From: Bemisia tabaci
Lineage: Eukaryota > Arthropoda > Insecta > Hemiptera > Aleyrodidae
Reading direction: 5' to 3'
Assembly: GCF_918797505.1 (NCBI RefSeq)
Contig: NC_092802.1
Coordinates: forward strand, 6,591,480 to 6,655,479
DNA length: 64,000 nucleotides
Shown here piece by piece: positions 54,839 through 64,000 of this stretch (position 1 is its first letter; the number at the start of each line of letters is the position of its first letter). The position numbers were made by a program, and so were the translations under genes. The notes beneath the pieces were generated by a model, which worked only from the letters and a program-made list of their open reading frames with translations, did not search any database and was not told where the DNA came from.

Positions 54839-55242
54839 TTTGGGTCAGCAGGGATTTTTTTGAAACCGGGCCCAAACGATACCTTATATGGTACCTAAAA
54901 ACTATGGTAAAAATTTTAGCTTGAGTATACGCACGGTTTTTTGAGAAATGAGGTGGCAAAGTTGCCAAATCGCCATCATTCTGGACAGCATTTTGACAGC
55001 AAAAAGACGGGGAAAATGGACAAAAAAGTTACACCTTTGATGGTTTTTGGCTGTAAATGTTCTTATTGGGCCCCCGAGCATATAACTGTGTTCAGTTTCA
55101 AAAATTTCGGTCGCACAGTGGTCCGAAATGGGGAGAAATCGTGGACTCAAGCGTATACTCAAGCTAAAATTTTTACCAGAGTTTTAGGGTATCATGAGGT
55201 ATCGTTTGGGTCCGGTTTCAGAAAAATCCCCGCTGACCCAAA
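54839..55242. mobile_element. TTGGGTCAGCAGGGATTTTT element
   Basis: TTGGGTCAGCAGGGATTTTT and AAAAATCCCCGCTGACCCAA are perfect terminal inverses, followed by GAAACCGGGCCCAAACGATACC in two-part inverse form. The next element starts at its last base, so the two inserted back to back. Confidence 0.7.
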
Positions 55243-55768
55243 TGGAGATGTTGCATGTGTGAGGGATTTGCGATTTGACTGTTGATTCTCATGTAAAAGT
55301 TCACGAGAAACAAGATGGTGCCGCTGGTTTTCACTGAAATCAACTCCCAAGCTCAAAAAAAGCTCTCAAGTTGAAGCCAAAATGGAGGGGATATCCCACC
55401 CTACCCTGAGAGTCCACCTCTACATGAAGACGAACTCTCCATGCAAAGATAGGGAGCAAATACATTGATAGGGCTGCCACTTTATTTGGGGACTCCAAAA
55501 CTGAAAACACGGCAACCCTGCTATATACATTTTGTATTTGCTCTGTATTTGCTCCCAATCTTTGCATGGAGAGTTTGTCTTGATGTAGAGGTGGACTCTT
55601 AGGGTAGGGTGGGATATCCCCTCCATTTTGGCCTCACTTTGAGAGCTTTTTTTGAGCTTGGGAGTTGATTTCAGAGAAATCCAGTGGCACCATTGTGTTT
55701 CTCGCAAACTTTTATACTAGAATGAACAGTCAAATCGCAAATCCCTCACACACGCAACATCTCCATTG
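55243..55768. mobile_element. ATGGAGATGTTGC element, copy 2
   Basis: ATGGAGATGTTGCATGTGTG and the inverse ACACGCAACATCTCCAT bound about 525 bp with arms of ~220 bp. It gives the uninterrupted state for the copy at 47250. It lies in intron 2, 80 bp from exon 2. Confidence 0.8.
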
Positions 55769-55846
55769 TGCTAAAAAACGGTCGTTTTTGGCGTCGCTCT
55801 TTACGGAGTTAATTTTAAAAATAGGGCTATGAGAAACTATGCACAC

Positions 55847-56039
55847 CTCCATTACACCCAGAAGATTGACGGTCACAGTCTAGAAGTTGCTGCTCGGAGA
55901 GACTCGTCAGGTCGCCGTGTTTAATGGCGTGACCGCTCTCAACCCCAACACAGGTCGAGAACGTATAGCAAGAGCCGCAGCTTCCTTGATTTTTAATCGG
56001 CGTCACCTTGTTCTCTGAGCGCCAGTCTTTTGAAGAAGC
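55847..56039 (-). CDS. Cathepsin L-like protease, exon 2 (catalytic Cys)
   Basis: The exon begins after TTTGTCCCACAG in phase 0 and reads [20 protein letters not shown], then [21 protein letters not shown] and GCNG. In the assembled protein Q150 (oxyanion hole) and C156 (nucleophile) fall in the classic papain-family motif. The residue after the catalytic Cys is Tyr rather than the usual Trp; the published family signature allows either. The mature enzyme should start close to the exon boundary. It ends at GTGTGC with one leftover base, which exon 3 completes to Gly (GC.GG motif). Length 193 nt. Confidence 0.92.
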
Positions 56040-56119
56040 CTGTGGGACAAATTTTCAAAAATAAATTTATCATAAAACCAGTAAAACACTCTCAGTGAAG
56101 TCTGGTCGTGAGATTACGT

Positions 56120-56367
56120 ATATTGCATTTTGCAACTGGAACCACCAGTATTGCAATGATGCTAAAATTGTGCAACTTCATCCTTTGCAATAAAATTTCG
56201 GAAATCGTGAAAAACTATGAAATTTAGATGGTAATTTTTGTCTTAAATTTACAGTTTTTAGCTACAAACTATTAATGGATAATCGGGTTTTTCCTTCAAG
56301 ACAAAAAAAGTTGCACAATCTTAGAAATATTGCAATGCTAGTGGTTCCTTTTTGCAAAATGCAATCC
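56120..56367. mobile_element. GGATTGC-family MITE in intron 1 (248 bp)
   Basis: ATATTGCATTTTGCAACTGG and GGTTCCTTTTTGCAAAATGC end the element; ACGT flanks both sides (56116-56119, 56368-56371). Confidence 0.8.
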
Positions 56368-56610
56368 ACGTGTCATTGCGGAAGACCGACATCAAGTCCT
56401 CTAAAATGGATTTCGTGCGGATTTCAATCCCATCAGAAACAAATCTCCGTCCTCAGAGATTTATTGGACTGTTGGCGATTACATTTTGAATGGTTTACGC
56501 GGTTTCAAGCTTTGAAGAAGTCGTATGATGACAAGAGACACGTATTTCTCTGGATTGAATGAGCAAGTTTTTCTGAATGCTTCAGTTTTCAAAATTAAGA
56601 CAGTATTAGA

Positions 56611-56850
56611 AGGGTTTGGAGGGCAAGGCGCATAAGTGCAGTTTTTGACAAATTCAGTATTAATAATTTTAAGTAAAACTAGTCTTGCATATTCTGCGAA
56701 AAGTTCGCTTCCAAATTCCAATTTTTAAGCATCAAAAAGTCAGTTTAAACTTTCTTTCCGCCATAAGGACCCGCATGTAATTTCGAAACTTCAAACGTTT
56801 TTCCCGAGATTGCAAAAACTGCACTTATGCGCCTTATCCTCCAAGCCCCT
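56611..56850. mobile_element. AGGGGCTTGGAGGACAAGG element, copy 2
   Basis: AGGGTTTGGAGGGCAAGGCG and its near-inverse CGCCTTATCCTCCAAGCCCCT-type end bound 240 bp; TGCAGTTTTTGACAAATTC is inverted inside. Confidence 0.75.
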
Positions 56851-56896
56851 CATTTTTTAAATTTAAATCTTTTTTTTCAAAATTAAACTATTTTGA

Positions 56897-57487
56897 ATGG
56901 GCCTGTTGCAAACTTTTGCTAGAGCAAAAATAAGAGTTGTTAATCATAGAAAGTGCTTCAGAAATGACGATGAGCGCATCGTAAAAGTCTGAAATGCACT
57001 CCTTACTTCACAATTTGCGCAAGAGATTTGCGTTTTTTCGAGCTTCCCGCTTCAAAAACGATACCACGGGACAGGTGAACTTTTCGTTAGAGGCGAGTCA
57101 TTCCATTATTCTCCTGCTCACAGGGGAGCTCACAAGGATACTACGCAATATTCAACATAGCCGGCGCCAAAACACATGTGACAGGACGAGGATTCTAGCC
57201 ACTTGATAACAATCGGCGTGTTTACATTCACATTTTTCTCGCGTTAATAGATATCTGCCTTGATTGACCTCGTGCTCTCCTCAACCTACGCGCAAAAGCT
57301 TCGATGTTTACCTGTGCTGTAGTGTCCTTTATGAAGTGGGTAGCTTAAAAAAGCCGCACATTTCTTACGTAGACTGTGAAGTTAGGAGTGCATTCAGAGT
57401 TTGCCGATGCGCTCATCGTGATTTTTGAGACATATTCCTCAAAGAACAACTCTTTTTTTTTGCTCTAGCTAAAGTTTGCAACAGGTC
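56897..57487. mobile_element. ATGGGCCTGTTGC element, copy 2 (intron 1)
   Basis: ATGGGCCTGTTGCAAACTTT at the left and AAAGTTTGCAACAGG at the right, arms over 150 bp. The interior differs from the copy at 4827. Confidence 0.75.
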
Positions 57488-57620
57488 GCTATCAGGACAG
57501 GACGCCTATCAGTTGCGCTGCCTGCACTGGAAGTACTCCGCATTCTTAGGTCTATTAAAAAAAAGTAATTTGTGTAAATAATGATAATCGCACATTTGCA
57601 GGTGGTAGTAAATAATATAT

Positions 57621-57873
57621 TGACGGTGTAAGTCTGCAACCACGTGTCTCGGTTTGCGACGTCGCAGACTTCCTGCCATACTTTATTTCTTAAACGGAAA
57701 ACTACTCAACGGCACTTCTTAAAAACTGGCATGATTCGTCTTCTCTTTGCGAAGAAAATTCTGCAAAAACTGCAAGGAATGATGCCAATTTGTTCTCCTT
57801 TAAAAACATAATATAGAGGCGGAGATTTTCAAACACCGCAAAGGAGATACGTAGTTGCGAACTTACGCCGTCG
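57621..57873 (-). mobile_element. 253-bp CGACGGTG MITE, copy 4 (diverged, reverse)
   Basis: TGACGGTGTAAGTCTGCAAC and GTTGCGAACTTACGCCGTCG bound exactly 253 bp with ATAT on both sides (57617-57620, 57874-57877). It is more diverged than the other three and in opposite orientation. Confidence 0.85.
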
Positions 57874-57877
57874 ATAT

Positions 57878-58621
57878 GTGGTATAATCGTAAATATGACT
57901 TAAAATATAGGTAACGTCATTTTGGAAAAACCCAATATATGCAGTGAGAAATGAAAACTACAGTGTATGAGTTTAAGGGTCCCTCGTGAAATTCAGGAAT
58001 GCTCATATTTGTACCGGTGTGGATTTTAGGGAACGGGAGAAAAATCACAGTCATTGCCTACACTATCCAGATTGAAAATTTCCTGGACTGATGAGAAAAA
58101 AAATGATTGAAATATTATTTTCGACTCAAAAACGGCAAGATGCCATATGGCAGCAACATACCGGCTAACTTCTGGCCCAAAATTTTTCCTGTTGCCATGC
58201 TGTTCGAAAATAGAGATTACGATTCATCATCAGACGCTTTTTGAATTTAGCATTGTTATAAGAATAAAAAAAAACTTTTTTTCATAGCTTTTTTTTCAAA
58301 AGTCCCTCGCAAGAGTTATGCCCTGCCGTCACTATTCCACTCCTGTACTGAATGTTGTTGCCATATGGAAACAAGTGGATACTCCGGCAAAAAATTACTG
58401 TACGTTGTTGCCGTATGGCAACGAGCTTTTTCAAGCTTCAAAAGTTAAAGAAAAAATTAAAATTTCCAAAAAAGCTCGAAGACGTGTCTTTTTAATTTCA
58501 TTTTACCATAACATATATTTTTTTCATCAAAATCGGCGTCGCAAAAAAATTCCATGCATCAGAGGGTTAAATGTTTCATGGACGATCCCAAGTGAGGAAT
58601 TAAATCATTTAGATCTCTTAC
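57878..58621. other. Intron 1, nothing recognised
   Basis: TTGCCATATGG-type motifs recur (58145, 58352, 58410), partly inverted. No frame of interest. Confidence 0.4.
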
Positions 58622-59017
58622 CTGCACTGTGGCAAATGCCGGCTCAACTACAGGCAAGGAACGCACGAAAGCCAGCGCCTCTGGCTTTAAGTTTGCCCTG
58701 GTTGCCATGAATTCCGGATAGGTTAAATCAGTCATTTCGTTCATCCCATACTCAACGTTATTTTCCTTGTTAGCATTGAGTTGTGCGATTTTTAAAAGGT
58801 TTTCCGAGAAAATTGCTTTCCTTCTCAAAGCTTCCACTAGGTCATATGTTTTATTATACTTAATACAATACAATTCGAAATCTATAGCCACATCACTATT
58901 TGAAAGCTCCTCCGCGGCAGGAACCTGAGATTGACTCCTTCGATCCCGTGGAACACCGAAAACTCCAGAGCTGAAGAGCGTTAATAAAAGTAATTGAGGC
59001 ACGGCTAACAGAGCCAT
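58622..59017 (-). CDS. Cathepsin L-like protease, exon 1 (signal and I29 propeptide)
   Basis: The gene encodes a papain-family (C1A) cysteine endopeptidase of the cathepsin L type, normally secreted or lysosomal and in insects often digestive. The ATG (59017) directly follows a TTTTATTACAG acceptor, so a 5'UTR exon lies upstream. Residues 1-21 form a signal peptide (LLLLTLF core). Residues about 45-105 are the inhibitor I29 propeptide: the ERFNIN series is complete (E62, R66, F70, N73, I77, N81), and GMNEMTD (91-97) is the GNFD motif with Met for Phe. The exon is 396 nt, ending in phase 0 at GTAAGA (58621-58616). With exons at 56039-55847, 49539-49278 and 45379-45187 it gives 347 residues, the normal length. 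All four phases agree. Confidence 0.92.
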
Positions 59018-59170
59018 CTGTAATAAAAAAAAAGCCCGGAATATATTGATGGAATAAGGTGGTATGGAAAGATCATCTCATTGAAAGGTTCATTTTGTAA
59101 ACATTCAGAGTATAACGTTTTTGTGATATGTGACGTCAAAAGGGGCCGCGGCCGTCCCTTACAGACACAT

Positions 59171-59497
59171 ATAGAGTACATAGAGTCGTAATGTAATTGG
59201 GAGAGCTGGCGCCACTTTTAAGCATTTTCCATGTCCCGAATTCCGAGACTCCTGTGTGACGCCGGGTCACTTTTTCGAGATACATAATCGATTGTTTGCG
59301 ATACACGGGTACCCGGCCATCCGATGACAACAACAACAACAACGGAGATAGGAATTACCAAGTATTCCACACCGCCATTTTGGATCGAAAATGTATCGAA
59401 AAAGCGACCCGAACTCGGCGCACACCGGGCTCGGAATTCGTCGAGCAGAACATGGCGCCAGCTCTCCCATTTACATTACGACTCTATGTACTCTATG
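59171..59497 (-). mobile_element. CATAGAG-family element, copy D
   Basis: ATAGAGTACATAGAGTCG and the inverse CGACTCTATGTACTCTATG bound ~327 bp in reverse orientation, with long terminal arms (GAGAGCTGGCGCCA) and an (AAC)n tract. It lies just upstream of exon 1. Confidence 0.8.
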
Positions 59498-59654
59498 TCC
59501 CTAAATTACGTAACTATCCGGGGGGGGGGGTCGAGGCGATCGTTACGCTATTTTGTTTTTACGTGTTACAGGATACACACATACGTCACAAAAACGTTGT
59601 AAGGGGGCAGAGAGGGGGGGGGGGTCAAACATGCCGAAAAAGGGCGTTACGTTT

Positions 59655-59922
59655 TTTGAATCAGTGAGAACTAAAACACACCAAATCGGTAACTCAAAAA
59701 TGCTCAATTTTCATTTAAGACAGTCAATTTTCAAAAAGGTCATTGAAGTTAACGCATCTGTTCCAACTCGGACCTTTAAAGTGTCCTTATGTACTTGTCT
59801 TTCGACACCTAAAATCTTTTTCTTCTATCAATTTTTTCACCTACTGTGCAGTTTTGTGTGTGTCTTGATTATTTTTATTTTTTAAATTCGAGTTGGTGTG
59901 TTTTCGTTCTCACTGATTCATT
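59655..59922. mobile_element. GAATCAGTGAGAAC element
   Basis: GAATCAGTGAGAACTAAAAC and GTTTTCGTTCTCACTGATTC are terminal inverses enclosing about 265 bp; further AAGGTCATTGAAG-type sequence is unpaired. Confidence 0.65.
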
Positions 59923-59961
59923 TAGAGACCGTCGTAATTAAAGGGGTAAAAGATCTTAATT

Positions 59962-60083
59962 GGACGTAATTCTGTCAAACGGAACTATGTGCATTATGAC
60001 GTGAGCTCTGCTATGCATATATCCTTATGGGTCTCAGGGCTCATGTCTTAATGCACATAGTTCCGTTTGGCAGAAATACGTCC
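59962..60083. mobile_element. 122-bp GGACGTA MITE, copy 2
   Basis: GGACGTAATTCTGTCAAACG and its inverse; AATT on both sides (59958-59961, 60084-60087). It has the same length as the copy at 35034. The centre TGCATATATCCTTATGGG is unpaired. Confidence 0.85.
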
Positions 60084-60322
60084 AATTTATGGACACAAAA
60101 TTTTCAGTATAGCAATTTTTGAGGATTTTGGTTGAAAACTTGGATATAAGTTTTGAAAAATGTCACCGTACATGTTTGTGCCCTGGTCCTCTTCTAATGT
60201 TCGACTGGAAGATCGTATACCGGCTTAAATTGACCGCTATCACAAAAGACTGAAAGTTCAGGACCGAACGAAAACAAATTTTCCGAAAAAATATTATCGC
60301 GGGCGCCATTGGTACTGATGTA

Positions 60323-60485
60323 AATTGGTGGATTCAGGAATTTGGCAACATTGTCTTTCCTCCATTTAAACATATGGAAATGTATCGATTCTTGGAGGGG
60401 CCAGGTGCTCCGACAAGAATCGATTATTTAGCATAGGTTTAAATGGAGAAAATCCGGTGTTGCTAAATTGCTGAATCCGCCTCTG
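60323..60485. mobile_element. CAGAGGCGGAT hAT MITE, copy 2
   Basis: Perfect 8-bp duplication CTGATGTA (60315-60322, 60486-60493). The right end is GAATCCGCCTCTG; the left end (AATTGGTGGATTCAG) has lost the CAGAG start. The inner TCCATTTAAAC and its inverse are shared with the 165-bp family. Confidence 0.85.
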
Positions 60486-60727
60486 CTGATGTATGGGTTT
60501 CCGTTGCGTTTGAGATCAGTGCTATTGAAATCAGCTCAATGAATGGAGATGAATACAATCATTGAGCCAATAATTGAAACTTGATAACGGTCAGTTGAAT
60601 CAAAGGAACAGAAATAAGCACATTTCAAAAAAGGTCAATGTAATATCTACGAGCCCTGCTAGTCCCTTGTGAACACCTATCAAAAGTGGAAAGTTTGCGC
60701 GTGGACTGCAGACCGGAATTGCCATGT

Positions 60728-60980
60728 CGACGGTGAAACTACCAAACCACGTATCTCGTTTGCGGTGTTTAAAAATTTACGCTCACATTTTATTTTTTTG
60801 GAGTAGACCAAATCAATATCATTCCTTGAAATTTTCACAGAATTTTCTCCGCACAAAGAGGAAAAATCACAGAAATTTTCAAGACTGGACGTTAAGTAGT
60901 TTTCCATTTAAAAAATAAAGTATGGTAGGAAGTCTGCGACGTCGCAAACCGAGATACGTGGTTTGGTAGTTTCACCGTCG
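60728..60980 (+). mobile_element. 253-bp CGACGGTG MITE, copy 3
   Basis: Exactly 253 bp with ATGT on both sides (60724-60727, 60981-60984). Confidence 0.9.
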
Positions 60981-60984
60981 ATGT

Positions 60985-61711
60985 GCCCAATTTCAGCTTA
61001 ATTTGAACCGGTTCTTTTATTGAACCTCCCTTCATGGAATATTTTACTAATTTTTTTGTATAAGCCGTTTATTTGGGGACTCTGCCCTGGGTTCTTGGGG
61101 TTGTCCTTTTGGAGTGCGAGATATGTCGCCTCGATTACGTCGAAAATTTGGGCAGATTTTGACTTACAGCCAAGAAAGAAGAACGCTAGCCCAATGCACG
61201 AGTCTAAAGAATTATCCTCAACAACGACAACATTTTCAAAATTTGAGAAATGTAAGCAGGATTTAACTACCGAAAACACATTGCATTCAACGTAGATCTT
61301 TCACTCATTTCTCCGAATTTAGCAAGTTTTATTGTTGAGAATGATTCTTCAGGCTCGTGCACAAGCTATCGTTCTATTTTGGGCTGAAATGCCATAATCT
61401 GCAGAGATCTTTTGTTCGATTGGTGTCATAAATCGCGCACCACCTTGTATTGCACCGAAGAACCTAGGACGAATAACATATAAGTTAGTTTTGATGGAAA
61501 ATTATCTAACCTTCAGAGCGAGACTTCGAGATTTTCTTAGCGAAACGTCCACCGAATAAACCGCACACTTCGAATGGTAGTTCAAAGATGATTTTTTTGC
61601 CGCGCACTCACGACCTTATGTAGTCAAATTGAAGTGCCATGTTGCGAACATAGCATAGTAATTTCATCCACTTGAGGGTAAATATCAGCACTTCCTGGCG
61701 ACGGCAACAGC
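60985..61711. other. No gene recognised
   Basis: Both strands are open for about 280 bases at 61000-61290 (for example VASITSKIWADF on plus, FDVIEATYLALQ on minus). Neither resembles a family I know and there are no convincing splice signals, so I make no gene call. Confidence 0.35.
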
Positions 61712-61872
61712 AGTGGCGTGGCGTGTTTTGCGATATGTCGATTGATTCGCCATTCAAACCTATGAAAAAAGATCGATTATCAGGGCGTTCGCAGCGAACA
61801 CCTTAGTAATCGATTCTTTACTATAGCTTCAAATGACGATATATCGATAATCGATCCTTCTTGCCACGCCTG
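61712..61872. mobile_element. CAGTGGCG hAT MITE, copy 7
   Basis: Perfect duplication GGCAACAG (61704-61711, 61873-61880). The left end is CAGTGGCGTGGCGTG; the right end is shortened to GCCACGCCTG. Confidence 0.9.
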
Positions 61873-61880
61873 GGCAACAG

Positions 61881-62311
61881 TGATTTGAAGGGGGCTTACT
61901 TTCCTCATAGATACTAGATTAGTTCAGTTCCCGGTAAAGGGTGCTGCTGGAGGTGTCGAAGAAACGTGAGCTAGTTCGTGGCAATCGAAAATTCACGTTG
62001 GAAGGAATAATACTGATGAACGGGATTGCCGTCCCATCCGTCGTTATGACGTCATTGAGGCATCGATATAATTTGTGCTACTTGTCAGCCACTTGTGTAA
62101 AAAGTCACAGGCAAACAAATCGTGCAAATTTATAATATCAGAAGGAGAGGGAGAAAAAGAAAGAGGAGGGGGAAGTGGTGGAAGGGGAGGGGAGAGGGGG
62201 AGGACTAGGGGAAGGACGGGGGAAGGACGGGGGGAAGGTGGAGGAAAAAGAAGGATCTGAGGAAAATGAAGTAGAGGAATAAGAATCAGAAGATGATGAA
62301 GAAGAATTGTA
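61881..62311. other. No gene; purine-rich tract
   Basis: A G/A-rich low-complexity stretch (about 62140-62310). Nothing else assignable. Confidence 0.5.
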
Positions 62312-62726
62312 CACTGAAAAAAAAATCTCGGTGTATTTACTAAGAAAAAGGTAAAATTACCAAGAATTCAGGGTTCTATTTGATCCCAGTTTTTTCTTGG
62401 TAAAATTACCATTTATGGAATTGGTAATTTTACCGAGAAATCTCGGTAAAATTATTGAACTTTCTCGGTAATTTTACTTGGACCTTGGTAAAAACGCCAA
62501 TATTTACTATCGACTGTGGTAGAATTCCCGAGATAAAATGACAAAGTTACCGGGAATTTATTACCAATAAAAGTGGTATTCTTACCTGAAAAAACAGTAA
62601 AAATACCGGTTTTTAGGTAAGCTTACCAGTCTGTCCTGATAAAATTACCAATAATTGGTAAAAAAAGTGAGATGGTAAAGGTACCAACGGACCGTGGTAT
62701 AAACGCCGAGAATTTTTTTTTCAGTG
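62312..62726. mobile_element. CACTG MITE (TA TSD) built of GGTAA/TTACC units
   Basis: TA flanks both sides. The ends are CACTGAAAAAAAAATCTCGG and TTTTTTTTTCAGTG. The interior consists largely of GGTAAAATTACC and GGTAATTTTACC variants in both orientations with CTCGG spacers, so many short hairpins can form. Confidence 0.75.
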
Positions 62727-63214
62727 TACCACCGTGTTTTCCCCAAAATGTTTGTGAAATCTCTCTGTTTTGTATATCCCGAAATTCTCGCGGGAAACAT
62801 GGTTTAACCATATATATTTGACTATTGGAGGATCTCTTAAGTGAGAGGGGGAGGGGGCTGTAAGGGACGTATGCCCTCTCCCCGTTTCTGGTCGAAGAAG
62901 GGGTTGAAACAACCCTGGAATGTCCCAGGCTTTTTGTTTGTCATTTTTTAGCCTTAGTTACCCATTTTCTTCTGCCTTTTGGTTACTTTCGATGAACTTA
63001 TGAGCAAAAGTGTCTGAGGAATAAATTGGAGAACATGCATGTATTTCCCGGAAAATTCTCATTCTATGAGAGGAACTTGGGATACTCTGAATGCTCATTC
63101 TGTGTTCTTCTTTGGCATAGTAGCATTGCCCCACCCACATGCATTCTGGTACCCACATCCTCATGTGATGTAGCTGATTGTGAGCTCTTTAACATAGTTC
63201 ATGCTATTGCTACT

Positions 63215-63466
63215 CTGTCGTGCTGGGGAAAAACACCGTATGAACACTCCAGAGCTGCCAATTTGCCTCCCATAAAATGTTTATATTTGAGGGAAAATAT
63301 GAATATTTTTACTTGTTACTTTCAGGAGCTTTAGAAAGGATCCCGAAAATAAAAATCCGAAAAATCAGAATAAAAATATTCTCAGCTTCACCAGCAAATC
63401 CGTGTTTTTTTTCAAAGAAAATTTGGCAACCCCTGAGGGCTCATGCGGTGTTTTTCTGCAAGGCAG
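63215..63466. mobile_element. CTGCCGTGC MITE, last copy (252 bp)
   Basis: CTGTCGTGCTGGGGAAAAAC and TTTTTCTGCAAGGCAG bound the element; flanks TACT and TATT match at 3 of 4. Confidence 0.7.
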
Positions 63467-63651
63467 TATTGTGCTACATTCACAGCTTGGTTTAGTTTAA
63501 AAGTAGGTCATATGAACCAAAGCACAGTTCCATGAACTGAGAAGTGCGTATGAAGGACCGAATAATCTGACCGACTTTGAACAACTCTCCACGGTTCATC
63601 TAACCCGACTTTTTTGTCTCAGTATCCCTCATGAAATCCTTCGGAGGGAAC

Positions 63652-63816
63652 CAGTGGTGAGGGATGAATGATCGATTTTCGATTAATCCCCCATTTGGAG
63701 CTATGGTAAAGAATCGATTATTAAGGTTTTCGTTGCGAACACCCTGTTTCTCGATCCTTTTCCATAGGTTTAAATGGCGTATTAATCGATACATCGCAAA
63801 GCACGCTACGCCACTG
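63652..63816. mobile_element. CAGTGGCG hAT MITE, copy 8
   Basis: 165 bp with core TATGGTAAAGAATCGATTAT and GTTCGTTGCGAACACC; the right end TACGCCACTG is intact, the left end CAGTGGTGAGGG is diverged. No clean duplication remains. Confidence 0.75.
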
Positions 63817-64000
63817 GATGGAGCCGCTTTGCATTAAGATAGCTCTCTTTCATAAAATGAATACTGCAAGAACCAGAGTACCTTCTTAACGTATTTCTGA
63901 GCTTGCTCTTGTAAGTATAAAAATCCAACGAGTTTGAGCGTAAATGCGGCAACCGACATGATGACCCTCCAAATCTGCGTATATTGGTTTCACGTACTTG
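63817..64000. other. Window edge, nothing recognised
   Basis: Short open stretches occur on the minus strand, but no motif or splice pattern allows a call. Confidence 0.3.

Noticed and set aside
60998..61295. Overlapping plus- and minus-strand frames of about 90 codons
   Set aside because: Open on both strands with no recognisable domain, no convincing splice sites and no conserved motif; likely chance.

Overview
This is animal nuclear DNA, most likely from an insect. Unique protein-coding sequence is sparse, AT-rich, intron-split and repeat-filled, and both recognisable host genes are animal families (a THAP zinc-finger protein and a cathepsin L-like protease). The density of short palindromic DNA elements recalls hemipteran genomes such as whitefly; that assignment is inference and nothing here proves it.

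Layout. Bases 3-455 hold the C-terminal part of a Tigger/pogo-type DDE transposase. A THAP-domain gene lies on the minus strand at 9407-5707 in three phase-matched exons. Its last exon carries a 23-residue repeat with IKVEP motifs and a one-base frameshift, and its second intron holds a LINE with another LINE nested inside. From about 9.5 to 45 kb I find no confident host gene. This stretch is a dense pile of inverted-repeat elements, tandem repeats, nested insertions, a GC-rich hairpin, a 1.85-kb palindrome and a TCGATCGA-rich palindrome. At 59017-45187 (minus strand) a cathepsin L-like cysteine protease can be assembled from four exons: signal peptide plus I29 propeptide, active-site Cys exon, middle exon, and His/Asn exon. 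All intron phases match and the product is 347 residues. Its introns (about 2.6, 6.3 and 3.9 kb) are full of mobile elements. The last 5 kb hold more elements and no recognised gene.

Mobile elements. Target-site duplications (TSDs) can be read directly for many copies. They sort into classes: 8-bp (hAT-like, including at least eight copies of a ~165-bp CAGTGGCG element), 9-bp (three palindromic elements, possibly Mutator-like), 4-bp (several unrelated terminal-repeat families, nearly all close to 250 bp), TA (CACTG-ended elements), and 12-13 bp with poly(A) (LINEs). Several insertions are nested. One insertion is validated by an unoccupied paralogous site elsewhere in the window.

The two genes show no sign of working together. 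The strongest observations are the shared ~250-bp length and 4-bp TSD across different families, the large 9-bp-TSD palindromes, the threefold-nested element at 10.9-12.1 kb, and an element 25 bp past the protease stop codon that supplies a possible poly(A) signal.
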